A DNA stretch of 64,000 nucleotides. It comes from Arcobacter iocasae. GTDB taxonomy: Bacteria > Campylobacterota > Campylobacteria > Campylobacterales > Arcobacteraceae. Shown one piece after another: positions 54,290-62,310 of the stretch. Made by a program: the position numbers and the translations under genes. The notes below the pieces were generated by a model that was given only the letters and a program-made list of their open reading frames with translations, had not been told where the DNA came from and searched no databases. Location: the NCBI RefSeq assembly GCF_042214795.1, contig NZ_CP090177.1, positions 2,418,001 to 2,482,000 of the forward strand, in the 5' to 3' direction. Each line of letters begins with the position of its first letter. Within the stretch, counting starts at the first letter, position 1.

Positions 54290-54485
54290 GACAGGATATT
54301 AATTAATTGTAAATCGAATTACATCACAGAGGTTGAAACTCCACTTTTTCTAATGTGGGTTTTGATTCTCCTGAACACCTAAAGGTCTTCGCATCTCTTA
54401 CTTTTCGTCAATACATGCCTGAACGAAGTGACTAAATCCTGAAAGGTAAAAGTAAGAAAGCGGAGAGGTTTACCTCTTCAAGAGA
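54290..54485. repeat. Structured dispersed repeat, copy B
   Basis: 196 bases matching copy A in order and orientation, 20 bases after the SnoaL-like stop. CTTACTTTT (54397-54405) and AAAAGTAAG (54448-54456) form the arms of a long hairpin. The stretch 54271-54690 holds this repeat, then the TRAP promoter region. Confidence 0.7.
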
Positions 54486-54619
54486 ATACTTCATAAGCAA
54501 TATATTCTTCAAAATATTTTTTACTTTTCACATAAATAACCTTTTGTTTCAAAATAACACATAACCTTATTTATATTAAAGCCTATAAAATAGTACTTCC
54601 AAAACAAATTATAAAATTT

Positions 54620-54661
54620 AAAACAATTTTGAAACAATATTGTTTCAAAATATGTTATACT
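54620..54661 (+). promoter_or_regulatory. TRAP promoter with 11-base direct repeat and palindrome
   Basis: AAAACA at 54620-54625 and GAAACA at 54631-54636 lie exactly 11 bases apart. A perfect 24-base palindrome with core GAAACAATATTGTTTC spans 54627-54650. TATACT at 54656-54661 is the probable -10, so the sites cover the -35 region as for an activator. Confidence 0.5.
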
Positions 54662-54690
54662 TTTCTAGTACAAAAACAAAGGAGAATAAC

Positions 54691-55704
54691 ATGTTTAAGA
54701 ATTCAATTTTAAAAAAATTGTTAGCAACTTCAGTAATAACTGCAGCAATGTTAACAGGTGCAAATGCAGCAGAGAGTAAGTATGTAATTGCAACAGCAAG
54801 TACAGGGGGAACTTATTATCCAGTTGGTGTAGGTATTGCAACAATTGCTTCAATCAAATTAGCAAAAGACCATAAAGTTACATTCTCTGCAATTACAAGT
54901 GCCGGAAGTAATGAAAATGTTGACATGCTAGGAAAAGGCGAAGTAAACTTTGCTATTTTACAAGGACTATATGGTTCTATGGCTTGGCAAGGAAAAGGTC
55001 AATATAAAGGCAATGCTCAAAAAAAACTAAGATCAATTTCTATGTTATGGCAAAATGTTGAGCAATTTACTATTAAAAGTAAATATGCAAAAACTGGAAA
55101 TATAAAAGATATAAAAAATCTTTATGGGGAAAGATTTTCTATTGGTGGAAGAAGTTCAGGTTCTAGAGTTTCTTCAGAGACTATTTTAGAATCACTTGGA
55201 ATTGATTACAATAAATTAGATTTACAGTACTTAGGTTATAGCCCAAGTTCTACTGCACTTCAAGATGGGAAAGTACAAGGTATGACAACTCCATCAGGAC
55301 CTCCAACATCAGCTGTTACAAATGCTTTTGCTTCAATTGGAAATGATAATATTAAAGTTTTAGATTTTTCAAAAGCTGATTTAGAAAAGATTGATGCTGA
55401 TTATCCTGTTTGGACACCATTTACTATAAAAGCTGGAACTTATCCTGGACAAACAAAAGATATAAATACAATAGCTCAACCAAACTTACTTGTTGTTACA
55501 AAAGATACACCAGAAGAAGTTGTTTATTTATTAACAAAAACAATTTATGAAAATCTACCATTTTTAAATAGTGTACATAAAGCAACACTTGCTATGTCTC
55601 TACAAAAAGCGATAGATGGATTACCAATGCCTCTTCATAAAGGTGCTGCTAAATACTATAAAGAACAAGGTATCAAAATACCAGATTCTTTAATTGATAA
55701 CTAA
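54691..55704 (+). CDS. TAXI-family TRAP transporter solute receptor
   Basis: A 337-residue periplasmic binding protein with a signal peptide ending at GANA (residue about 27). The TAXI signature follows: YVIATASTGGTYYPVGVGIATI, then GRSSGSRVSSETILESLGI, MTTPSGPPTSAV and the C-terminal PLHKGAAKYYKE. It captures a carboxylic acid for the fused membrane subunit downstream. The start at 54691 has AAAGGAG upstream; an in-frame ATG at 54640 is inside the promoter region and was rejected. Two hairpins separate it from the permease gene, so it is probably made in excess. Confidence 0.92.
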   Translation: MFKNSILKKLLATSVITAAMLTGANAAESKYVIATASTGGTYYPVGVGIATIASIKLAKDHKVTFSAITSAGSNENVDMLGKGEVNFAILQGLYGSMAWQGKGQYKGNAQKKLRSISMLWQNVEQFTIKSKYAKTGNIKDIKNLYGERFSIGGRSSGSRVSSETILESLGIDYNKLDLQYLGYSPSSTALQDGKVQGMTTPSGPPTSAVTNAFASIGNDNIKVLDFSKADLEKIDADYPVWTPFTIKAGTYPGQTKDINTIAQPNLLVVTKDTPEEVVYLLTKTIYENLPFLNSVHKATLAMSLQKAIDGLPMPLHKGAAKYYKEQGIKIPDSLIDN

Positions 55705-55734
55705 AAATAAAGAGAGCTAAACTCTCTTTATTTT
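55704..55734 (+). terminator. Strong hairpin between TRAP receptor and permease genes
   Basis: A 13-base perfect stem, arms 55704-55716 and 55722-55734, with a CTAAA loop, its 3' arm rich in T. It begins at the receptor stop codon. It is probably a partial terminator or a 3' stabiliser of the receptor mRNA. Confidence 0.65.
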
Positions 55735-55740
55735 ATATCT

Positions 55741-55769
55741 TACATAAGTGATTTGAAATCATTTATGTA
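55741..55769 (+). other. Second hairpin before the TRAP permease gene
   Basis: TACATAAGTGATT (55741-55753) pairs with AATCATTTATGTA (55757-55769) with one G-T pair around a TGA loop. It lies seven bases after the first hairpin and 25 before the permease ATG. Confidence 0.45.
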
Positions 55770-55794
55770 GCTTATAAATCTAAGGACAATAATC

Positions 55795-57744
55795 ATGATA
55801 CAAATAAAATACTTTAAAGAAATAACATTTATTTATGCAATATTAATTTCGCTCTTTCACTTTTATGTGAATATTTGGGGAGGAATAAGTGACTTGTGGT
55901 TTAACTCAGCTCACTTTGCACTTTTAGGATCTCTTGGATTTTTAACTTATGAATCGTCTAAAGGGGACAATAAAGTAAGTATATTAAATATCATTCTTGC
56001 TGTATTGTCTTTGTGTACATTTATTTATATGGTTTTCTTTGAAGAGAGTCTGTATTCAGTTGCTCACTCACAAATGAGACTAAGTGATGTAATTGTAGTT
56101 TGTATGACAATAGCTTTAGCAATAGAGTTAGTGAGAAGATATACAGGTTATATTATTCCAGCACTTATAATATTATGCATTTGTTATATACTTTTTTTAG
56201 GGCAGTATTTCCATGGTGTTTTTGCTTTTGGAGGAATGGAATTAGATAGATTTTTATATAGAATGTATTATACAAGTGAAGGGTTATTTGGACCAATTGC
56301 AACAATCTCTTCTACTTATGTATTTATGTTTATTTTATTTGCTGCTTTTTTATTAAAATCGGGAGCAGGGGATTTTATCGTAGATATTTCAAATGCAGTT
56401 GCAGGAAAATATACAGGTGGAACTGGACATGTTGCAGTATTTTCTTCTGCACTTATGGGAACGATATCTGGAAGTGCTGTTGCAAATACAGTATCAACAG
56501 GTTCAATTACAATTCCAATGATGAAAAAAGCAGGTTTCAAAGGAACTTTTGCAGCAGCAGTTGAGGCAGCAGCTAGTACTGGTGGACAAATCATGCCTCC
56601 TATTATGGGAGCAGGGGCTTTTATTATGGCTCAAATTACTCATATACCATTTTTAACTATTATCTCTGTTTCTGTGTTACCAGCAATTTTATACTTTGCA
56701 TCTATTTCATTTTATATTCATATTCATGCAAAAGAAAATGATATAAAAGGTGAAGATAATGATATTAAAATTCTTCCATTATTAAGAGAAGGATTTCATT
56801 TTATTATCCCTATTACTACTTTAGTTGGGCTTTTAATTTATGGTTATTCTCCTACATATGCAGCTTCAATTGCAATAATTACTATTGTTTTAGCATCATA
56901 TTTAACAAAAAATAAAAGAATGGGAATCAAAGAGATTTTAGAAGCTTTAGCCTTAGGTAGCCAAAATATGGTGGTAACTGGAGTTTTATTAATTGCAGTT
57001 GGTGTTATAGTTGGAGTTATAAATATCTCAGGTGTTGGAATTACATTTTCTCAACTTATTATGGAATGGTCAGGTAATTCTTTACTTATAGCTATTGTTT
57101 TAATAGCTATTGCTTCACTTATTTTAGGAATGGGATTACCTGTAACTGCATCTTATGTTGTATTATCTGTTTTAAGTGCTCCTGCTCTTGTAGGTCTTAT
57201 GTTAACTCCAGAAATGGCAGGACTTGTAAATGCTGGTATTCAAATTCCTGAGGCGGCTATGTATTTACTATCAGCTCACTTGATTATCTTTTGGTTATCA
57301 CAAGATTCAAATCTTACACCTCCTGTTTGTTTAGCAGCATTTGCAGCAGCAGCTATTGCAAAAACTCCTCCAATGCAAACTGGACTTGTATCTTGGAAAA
57401 TAGGTAAGGGGATGTATATTATTCCTTTATTATTCGCTTTTACTCCACTTGTAAGTGGGGATTGGTTTGAGAGATTTGAAGTATTTATTTTCGCTTTCTT
57501 TGGTATTTTATGTTTTTCTATTGTTATGGAAGGTTTTTGGGATAAAAAGATGATGATTTTAGAAAGAGTTGTGTTTGCAGTTGCTACAATTTTATTATTA
57601 ACAGAAGATGAAGCTTATCATTTTGAGTCATTTTTTGGTATAGTACAAACTACACATATCGTAGGATTTATTATCTTTGTTGTTTCTATGATATTACATA
57701 AAAAGTTGTTTAAAGAGGGAAACAAATATGCAGGAATTGATTAA
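55795..57744 (+). CDS. TRAP transporter fused permease (DctQM type)
   Basis: A 649-residue membrane protein in which the small (4-helix) and large (12-helix) TRAP subunits are fused, as is usual with TAXI receptors. The large-subunit signature appears as GGTGHVAVFSSALMGTISGS, followed by GSITIPMMKKAGF and SQDSNLTPPVCLAAFAAAAIA. It drives Na+-coupled uptake of the acid bound by the receptor. Its last 17 bases overlap the following LUD-domain gene, showing strong coupling of uptake and catabolism. Confidence 0.92.
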   Translation: MIQIKYFKEITFIYAILISLFHFYVNIWGGISDLWFNSAHFALLGSLGFLTYESSKGDNKVSILNIILAVLSLCTFIYMVFFEESLYSVAHSQMRLSDVIVVCMTIALAIELVRRYTGYIIPALIILCICYILFLGQYFHGVFAFGGMELDRFLYRMYYTSEGLFGPIATISSTYVFMFILFAAFLLKSGAGDFIVDISNAVAGKYTGGTGHVAVFSSALMGTISGSAVANTVSTGSITIPMMKKAGFKGTFAAAVEAAASTGGQIMPPIMGAGAFIMAQITHIPFLTIISVSVLPAILYFASISFYIHIHAKENDIKGEDNDIKILPLLREGFHFIIPITTLVGLLIYGYSPTYAASIAIITIVLASYLTKNKRMGIKEILEALALGSQNMVVTGVLLIAVGVIVGVINISGVGITFSQLIMEWSGNSLLIAIVLIAIASLILGMGLPVTASYVVLSVLSAPALVGLMLTPEMAGLVNAGIQIPEAAMYLLSAHLIIFWLSQDSNLTPPVCLAAFAAAAIAKTPPMQTGLVSWKIGKGMYIIPLLFAFTPLVSGDWFERFEVFIFAFFGILCFSIVMEGFWDKKMMILERVVFAVATILLLTEDEAYHFESFFGIVQTTHIVGFIIFVVSMILHKKLFKEGNKYAGID

Positions 57745-58324
57745 TACTTTAAAATCTTGTGGTTATGATCCACACTTTGTTCAGACAAAAGAAGAAGCTT
57801 TTAATTTAGCTAAAACTTTTATAAAAGAGGGCATGAAAGTGGGTCTTGGAGGTTCTGTTACTGTTGGCGAAATAGGATTACTTGATTATTTGACAAATAA
57901 AAAAGATATAACTTTATACAACCAATATGAACTTGGTATTTCTATGGAAGAAAATACACACAGAAGAAGACAAGGACTAGTTTCAGATATATTTGTTACA
58001 GGAATAAATGCCTTAACAAAAGATGGAAAGATAGTAAATGCTGATGGAAGCGGAAATCGAGTAGCTGCTTTTTGTTTTGGACCAAAAAAAATATTAGCAA
58101 TAGTTGGTGTAAATAAAATCGTTGAAAATTTAGAAGATGGTTTTAAAAGAGTTATGGAAGTGGCAGCTATCAAAAATATAGACAGAATGAATAAAAAAGC
58201 AATAGAGATGGGAAAAGAGCCAAGACAAAATTTAAATACTATTGCTAATAAATTTACTTGGGTAAAAGCAGATGAAAAAGATAGAATCACAATTATTCTT
58301 ATAAATGAAGAGTTAGGATATTAA
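57728..58324 (+). CDS. LUD-domain protein (LutC/YkgG-like)
   Basis: A 198-residue protein with the LUD domain pattern: KVGLGGSVTVGEIGLLDYL, then RRRQGLVSDIFVTGINALTKDGKIVNADGSGNR and FGPKKILAIVGVNKIV. LUD proteins act in lactate or hydroxyacid oxidation complexes, but the iron-sulfur partners LutA and LutB are absent here. It overlaps the TRAP permease gene and is followed one base later by an L-2-hydroxyglutarate oxidase gene, so a role in using the imported hydroxyacid is likely but inferred. Confidence 0.85.
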   Translation: MQELINTLKSCGYDPHFVQTKEEAFNLAKTFIKEGMKVGLGGSVTVGEIGLLDYLTNKKDITLYNQYELGISMEENTHRRRQGLVSDIFVTGINALTKDGKIVNADGSGNRVAAFCFGPKKILAIVGVNKIVENLEDGFKRVMEVAAIKNIDRMNKKAIEMGKEPRQNLNTIANKFTWVKADEKDRITIILINEELGY

Positions 58325-58325
58325 A

Positions 58326-59513
58326 ATGCATGATTATTTAATAATTGGTGCTGGAATTATTGGACTAAATATTGCTAAAAATTTAAAAGAGAGATTCCCT
58401 GATAGTAAAATTTTAATAATAGAAAAAGAGCCTGAAGTTGCAATGCATAGTAGTGGTAGAAATTCAGGAGTTTTGCATGCTGGATTTTATTACACTGCAA
58501 ATTCTTTAAAAGCTAAGTTTACAAAAGAAGGTAATATCGCCCTTAAGAAGTTTTGTAAAGAGCGAAATCTAAAATTAAATGAGTGCAAAAAAGTAGTAGT
58601 AGCTACAAATGAAGATGAATTAAGTGGATTATTAGAGTTGAAAAATAGAGGTGATGCAAATGGAGTTGAGCTTCAATGGCTAAGAGAAGAAGAACTAAAT
58701 ACCCTTTATCCTAATATAAAAACCTATGAGAAAGCACTTCTCTGCCCAAGTACAGCAACAGTAAATCCAAAAGAAGTAACAAAAGAGTTTGCAAAAGTTA
58801 TACAAGAACTAGGAGTCGAGTTACTTTTAGATTGTAAATATATCTCTTCAAGTAAAGATGCAATTCTTACAAGTAAGGGTGAATTTTACGCTAAAAAAGT
58901 GATAAATTGTGCAGGTTTATATGCTGATAAAATTGCAAGAAATTATGGCTTTTCAAAGGATTATGTAATCATTCCTTTTAAAGGAGTATATTTAAAAGAT
59001 AAAACAAATGCTTCACACCTTAGAACAAATGTTTATCCAGTACCAAACTTAGAAAATCCTTTTTTAGGAGTTCATTATACTTTAACAGTAGATAATGAGA
59101 GTAAAATAGGACCAACAGCTATTCCTGCTTTTTGGAGAGAAAACTACAAAGGTTTTGATAACTTCTCTTTAAAAGAGTTTTTAGAAATTTCATATTATGA
59201 GTTAAAGCTTTTTATTACAGATGCTTTTTCATTTAGAAGTTTAGCTTTTAGTGAGATAAAAAAGTACAATTTTAAATATTTTAAAAACTTAGCTATGAAA
59301 CTAACTAAAAATATGAATCATGATGGTTTTGACTCTTGGAGTACACCAGGTATACGAGCACAACTTTTAAATAAACACACCCTAGAACTTGTACAGGATT
59401 TTGTAGTGGAATCTGATGAAAACTCAGTTCATGTATTAAATGCAGTTAGTCCTGCATTTACCTCTTCAATTCCTTTTGCAAATTGGGTAGTTGAAGAGCA
59501 TATCTTAAAATAA
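58326..59513 (+). CDS. lhgO: L-2-hydroxyglutarate oxidase/dehydrogenase
   Basis: A 395-residue FAD-dependent oxidoreductase of the LhgO group. It has the N-terminal FAD-binding motif LIIGAGIIGLNIAKNL, then the family's highly conserved HSSGRNSGVLHAGFYY and a C-terminal HVLNAVSPAFTSSIPFA. It oxidises L-2-hydroxyglutarate to 2-oxoglutarate and feeds electrons to the membrane. Length is typical (about 400). It is last in the TAXI-TRAP operon, which suggests that the imported compound is L-2-hydroxyglutarate or a close relative. It ends in a long perfect palindrome. Confidence 0.85.
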   Translation: MHDYLIIGAGIIGLNIAKNLKERFPDSKILIIEKEPEVAMHSSGRNSGVLHAGFYYTANSLKAKFTKEGNIALKKFCKERNLKLNECKKVVVATNEDELSGLLELKNRGDANGVELQWLREEELNTLYPNIKTYEKALLCPSTATVNPKEVTKEFAKVIQELGVELLLDCKYISSSKDAILTSKGEFYAKKVINCAGLYADKIARNYGFSKDYVIIPFKGVYLKDKTNASHLRTNVYPVPNLENPFLGVHYTLTVDNESKIGPTAIPAFWRENYKGFDNFSLKEFLEISYYELKLFITDAFSFRSLAFSEIKKYNFKYFKNLAMKLTKNMNHDGFDSWSTPGIRAQLLNKHTLELVQDFVVESDENSVHVLNAVSPAFTSSIPFANWVVEEHILK

Positions 59514-59537
59514 AAAAGAATTCTTTTTTATTTTAAG
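59504..59537. terminator. 34-base perfect palindrome between convergent genes
   Basis: Arms 59504-59520 and 59521-59537 are exact reverse complements with GAATTC at the centre. Both arms carry A-tracts or T-tracts, giving a U-run in either direction. It contains the stop codons of lhgO and of the convergent YgjV-like gene. Confidence 0.7.
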
Positions 59538-60093
59538 GTAAAATTTCATCTTTTACTTTTACACATTCCTCATAAACATTATCAAGTAATTGTCTAGCTT
59601 TTTTTTCTCTTCTATATTGTCCAAAAAAGTATATTAAGGCAAAGGCACCTAATAAATCAAATGTAAAAGCAAACCAAGCTTCCATAAGAAAAGCATAAAT
59701 TCCCCAAGAAAAAGTAGATACCAAAAGTAAAAGCTTCATCTTAAACGAATCTTTTGAAATAGTAGCCAAAGGTGTTGTAATAGATGCTAATACTAAAAAT
59801 AGACCTTCATACTCTTTTAAACCTAAAAGTAAAAATATAGAAAAAAATGGAATAGAATATAAAATTGCTCTTTCAAGTTTTCTATACTCAAATGCTCCAA
59901 CATAATACATAAGGGCTATTATAACTGATTGATAAACTCCATGTATCCCACCACTTTGATATAAATCAGGTATTATAAAAACAACTGAAGTTCCTAATAA
60001 AATTTTTGTTTTTATTAAATCTTTTATTGCCATACCAATGGCATTTAAAACTATTGCTAATACGCCTAGCAAAGGCACCAATAAGGAAAACAT
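59533..60093 (-). CDS. YgjV-like inner-membrane protein
   Basis: A 186-residue protein with five or six hydrophobic helices and a basic C-terminal tail (YRREKKARQLL). The layout, and segments such as YYVGAFEYRKLERAILYSIPF and FSWGIYAFLMEAWFAFTFDLLGAFA, resemble the YgjV family; this is a by-eye match of moderate strength. Function unknown. It is last gene of the minus-strand operon, 12 bases after the M20 amidohydrolase. Confidence 0.55.
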   Translation of the reverse strand: MFSLLVPLLGVLAIVLNAIGMAIKDLIKTKILLGTSVVFIIPDLYQSGGIHGVYQSVIIALMYYVGAFEYRKLERAILYSIPFFSIFLLLGLKEYEGLFLVLASITTPLATISKDSFKMKLLLLVSTFSWGIYAFLMEAWFAFTFDLLGAFALIYFFGQYRREKKARQLLDNVYEECVKVKDEILP

Positions 60094-60105
60094 AAAGTTT
60101 TCCTT

Positions 60106-61260
60106 TTAAAATTTAAAATTAGCTAATTTCATAAGTGATATGCTAACAGGTTTTATTAGCTTATCATTGAAATCATAATGCACATTGTGACAAGCTTTTT
60201 GATGTTTTTCAATTCCATCATCACTTCCTACAAGAGCAAAGGCTCCTGGGATTTTATTTAGATAATAACTAAAATCTTCACTTGCCATAATTGGAGTTGC
60301 AATATTGCTTTGCCAGTTTTCACCTAAAGTATCTTTTAATACTTCTCGCACCTTTGAAGCTTCATCTTTATGGTTAATTGTTGGTTGATATCTATCTCTT
60401 AAATCAATATCCACATCAACATTATATGCTAAGGCAATGCCTTTTGATATCTCTTCTATTTGATTAAATACTTTTGTTTTTAACTCATTTGTAGGAACCC
60501 GAATACTTCCTTCAACCTTTGCATTATCTGGAATCACTGTTACCCCACTAATCGCATCTATTGATGTAACAGAAACTACAACGGCATCTTGTGGTGCTAC
60601 TTGTCTACTTGCGATTTGTTGTAGTGCCATAGTTAAAGCAGAAGCTGCAAGAACTGGGTCTTTACAAATTTCAGGTTGAGAGGAGTGTCCTCCCAAACCT
60701 TTTAATGTAATATGAAAAGTTCCATTTCCAGCCATTACTGTACCTTCAGGACAAACAGCTTGACCAAATTTAATAGCTGGCCAATTGTGCCAACCAAAAA
60801 TCATATCAATTCCATCTAAACATCCCTCTTCAATCATCTTCTTAGCTCCATGACCTCCTTCTTCAGCAGGTTGAAATATAAGAGATACTGGGTTTGTTAG
60901 TTTATCTTCATTTTGTTTTAACCAAATAGCAGCTGCCATTAAAGTTGCTGTATGCCCATCATGTCCACAAGCATGCATGCATTGATGTTTAACTGATTTA
61001 TATGAAACATCAGTTTTTTCTTCTAGTGGAAGAGCATCAATATCTCCTCTTAAAGCTATATGAGGACCTTTCTTATCTTGAGCAAGTAATCCAACTGTGC
61101 CAGTGCCTGCATAAGTTTTATATGTAATATTATGTTTGTCTAATATCTCTCTTATTGCTTTTGCGGTATTGGTCTCTTCCCAAGTTAATTCGGGATTTTT
61201 ATGTAAATTATGTCTAAAATTTGTAGCAAATTCTACTACTTCATCAAAATTTTTATACAT
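60106..61260 (-). CDS. M20-family amidohydrolase (hippurate/N-acyl-amino-acid hydrolase type)
   Basis: A 384-residue metallopeptidase-fold amidohydrolase. Metal ligands and catalytic residues are visible in ALRGDIDALPLEE, HACGHDGHTATLM, PAEEGGHGAKKM and the C-terminal MASEDFSYYL. It cleaves an N-acyl or N-carbamoyl amino acid; the acyl group and amino acid are not defined. It is in an operon with a proline-racemase-family enzyme (15-base gap), so a substrate related to proline or hydroxyproline is possible. Length is normal for HipO-like enzymes. Confidence 0.88.
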   Translation of the reverse strand: MYKNFDEVVEFATNFRHNLHKNPELTWEETNTAKAIREILDKHNITYKTYAGTGTVGLLAQDKKGPHIALRGDIDALPLEEKTDVSYKSVKHQCMHACGHDGHTATLMAAAIWLKQNEDKLTNPVSLIFQPAEEGGHGAKKMIEEGCLDGIDMIFGWHNWPAIKFGQAVCPEGTVMAGNGTFHITLKGLGGHSSQPEICKDPVLAASALTMALQQIASRQVAPQDAVVVSVTSIDAISGVTVIPDNAKVEGSIRVPTNELKTKVFNQIEEISKGIALAYNVDVDIDLRDRYQPTINHKDEASKVREVLKDTLGENWQSNIATPIMASEDFSYYLNKIPGAFALVGSDDGIEKHQKACHNVHYDFNDKLIKPVSISLMKLANFKF

Positions 61261-61275
61261 ACCGACTCCTTTTTA

Positions 61276-62310
61276 TTATAAACACTGAATCACTTTTGCT
61301 AATTCATTATATTTTGTTAGGCAATCATCACAATTAACTAAAATCTTTGATTTTGCTATTATGTAACTTTTGCCTGTTGTTCTATTTCTTATTACATTTT
61401 GTCCATCGATATTTTCAACCCCATCAAAGGTACCAATGAATTTTGTACCCCTTAAACTTACAGTTTCTAATCTTTCACCTGGTTTAATTTTGTCTTCGTA
61501 TTGTAAATATGCCAATCTAGCAGAGGTACCTGTTCCTGTTGTGCTTCTACAAATAACTCCAGGGTGAACATAAGTTGTTGAGCGTGAGGTATAAAAACCA
61601 TCTTCTTTTTTCTCAACTCCTCCCATAAAATGTAGAAAAGGAACTGGTCCCACATCACCTAATAAATAGTGTCTTAATGACTCTTTTTTTCTAACTGCTT
61701 CAACTATTAAGTAAGCTGTATCGCTCAATTTTTTTTCTTCATCAATTGTAAGATTAAATCCTAATTCACTAGCCTCTACAAGGATATAAAAACCACCACT
61801 ATAAGCTACAGAGTAGGTGATTTCACCTAACTCTTGAATTACTATTTTCTCTTTATATTGGTGAATATAACTTGGAAGTCCTTCACAAGTTATAGATTCA
61901 ACCACCCCATTTTCAACTTTAGCTTCAATATCTACAAGTCCAGCTGGAGCTTCAAGTTTAAAGTTTAAAATACCATCTTTTTTTTCAACTAATCCATTTT
62001 CAATAATTGCAGTTGCAGTACACATGGTATTTGAACCAGAATATATAGGATAACCCATAACTTCCATGATAATATATCCTACAACTGCTTCTTCATTTTT
62101 TGAAGGAACAACTAAGTCTATAGACATCTCCGGTATTCCATATGGTTCGTAAAGAAGGGTTTTTCTCAAATCATCAGCATGTGCTTGCAAATAAAGCATT
62201 TGCTCTCTTACACTATTGCCCTCTAACTCTTTAACACCTGTAAATACTATTCTACTTACATCACCACCTGCATGGGTATCAATTAGTCCTATTGTGTGTG
62301 GCTTATTCAT
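61276..62310 (-). CDS. Proline racemase-family protein with Ser/Thr at both catalytic positions
   Basis: A 344-residue protein of the proline racemase/hydroxyproline epimerase superfamily (IGLIDTHAGGDVSRIVFTG at the start, LLYEPYGIPEMSIDLVVPS after it, RSTTGTGTSARLAYL near the C-terminus). In racemases and 4-hydroxyproline epimerases the two catalytic residues are Cys. Here the first (MCGH position) is Ser91 in YSGSNTMC and the second (SPCGTGTSA position) is Thr258. Trans-3-hydroxy-L-proline dehydratases keep Cys and Thr, so this pair is unusual. It may be a dehydratase or a new activity. Its start overlaps the dehydrogenase gene by eight bases. Confidence 0.85.
   Translation of the reverse strand: MNKPHTIGLIDTHAGGDVSRIVFTGVKELEGNSVREQMLYLQAHADDLRKTLLYEPYGIPEMSIDLVVPSKNEEAVVGYIIMEVMGYPIYSGSNTMCTATAIIENGLVEKKDGILNFKLEAPAGLVDIEAKVENGVVESITCEGLPSYIHQYKEKIVIQELGEITYSVAYSGGFYILVEASELGFNLTIDEEKKLSDTAYLIVEAVRKKESLRHYLLGDVGPVPFLHFMGGVEKKEDGFYTSRSTTYVHPGVICRSTTGTGTSARLAYLQYEDKIKPGERLETVSLRGTKFIGTFDGVENIDGQNVIRNRTTGKSYIIAKSKILVNCDDCLTKYNELAKVIQCL

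Noticed and set aside
54265..54300. GTATAAC-AAACTGC after the SnoaL-like gene as an integron attC site
   Set aside because: The core does not fit RYYYAAC, there is no matching GTTRRRY end, and no integrase gene is visible. The flanking direct repeats explain the structure better.
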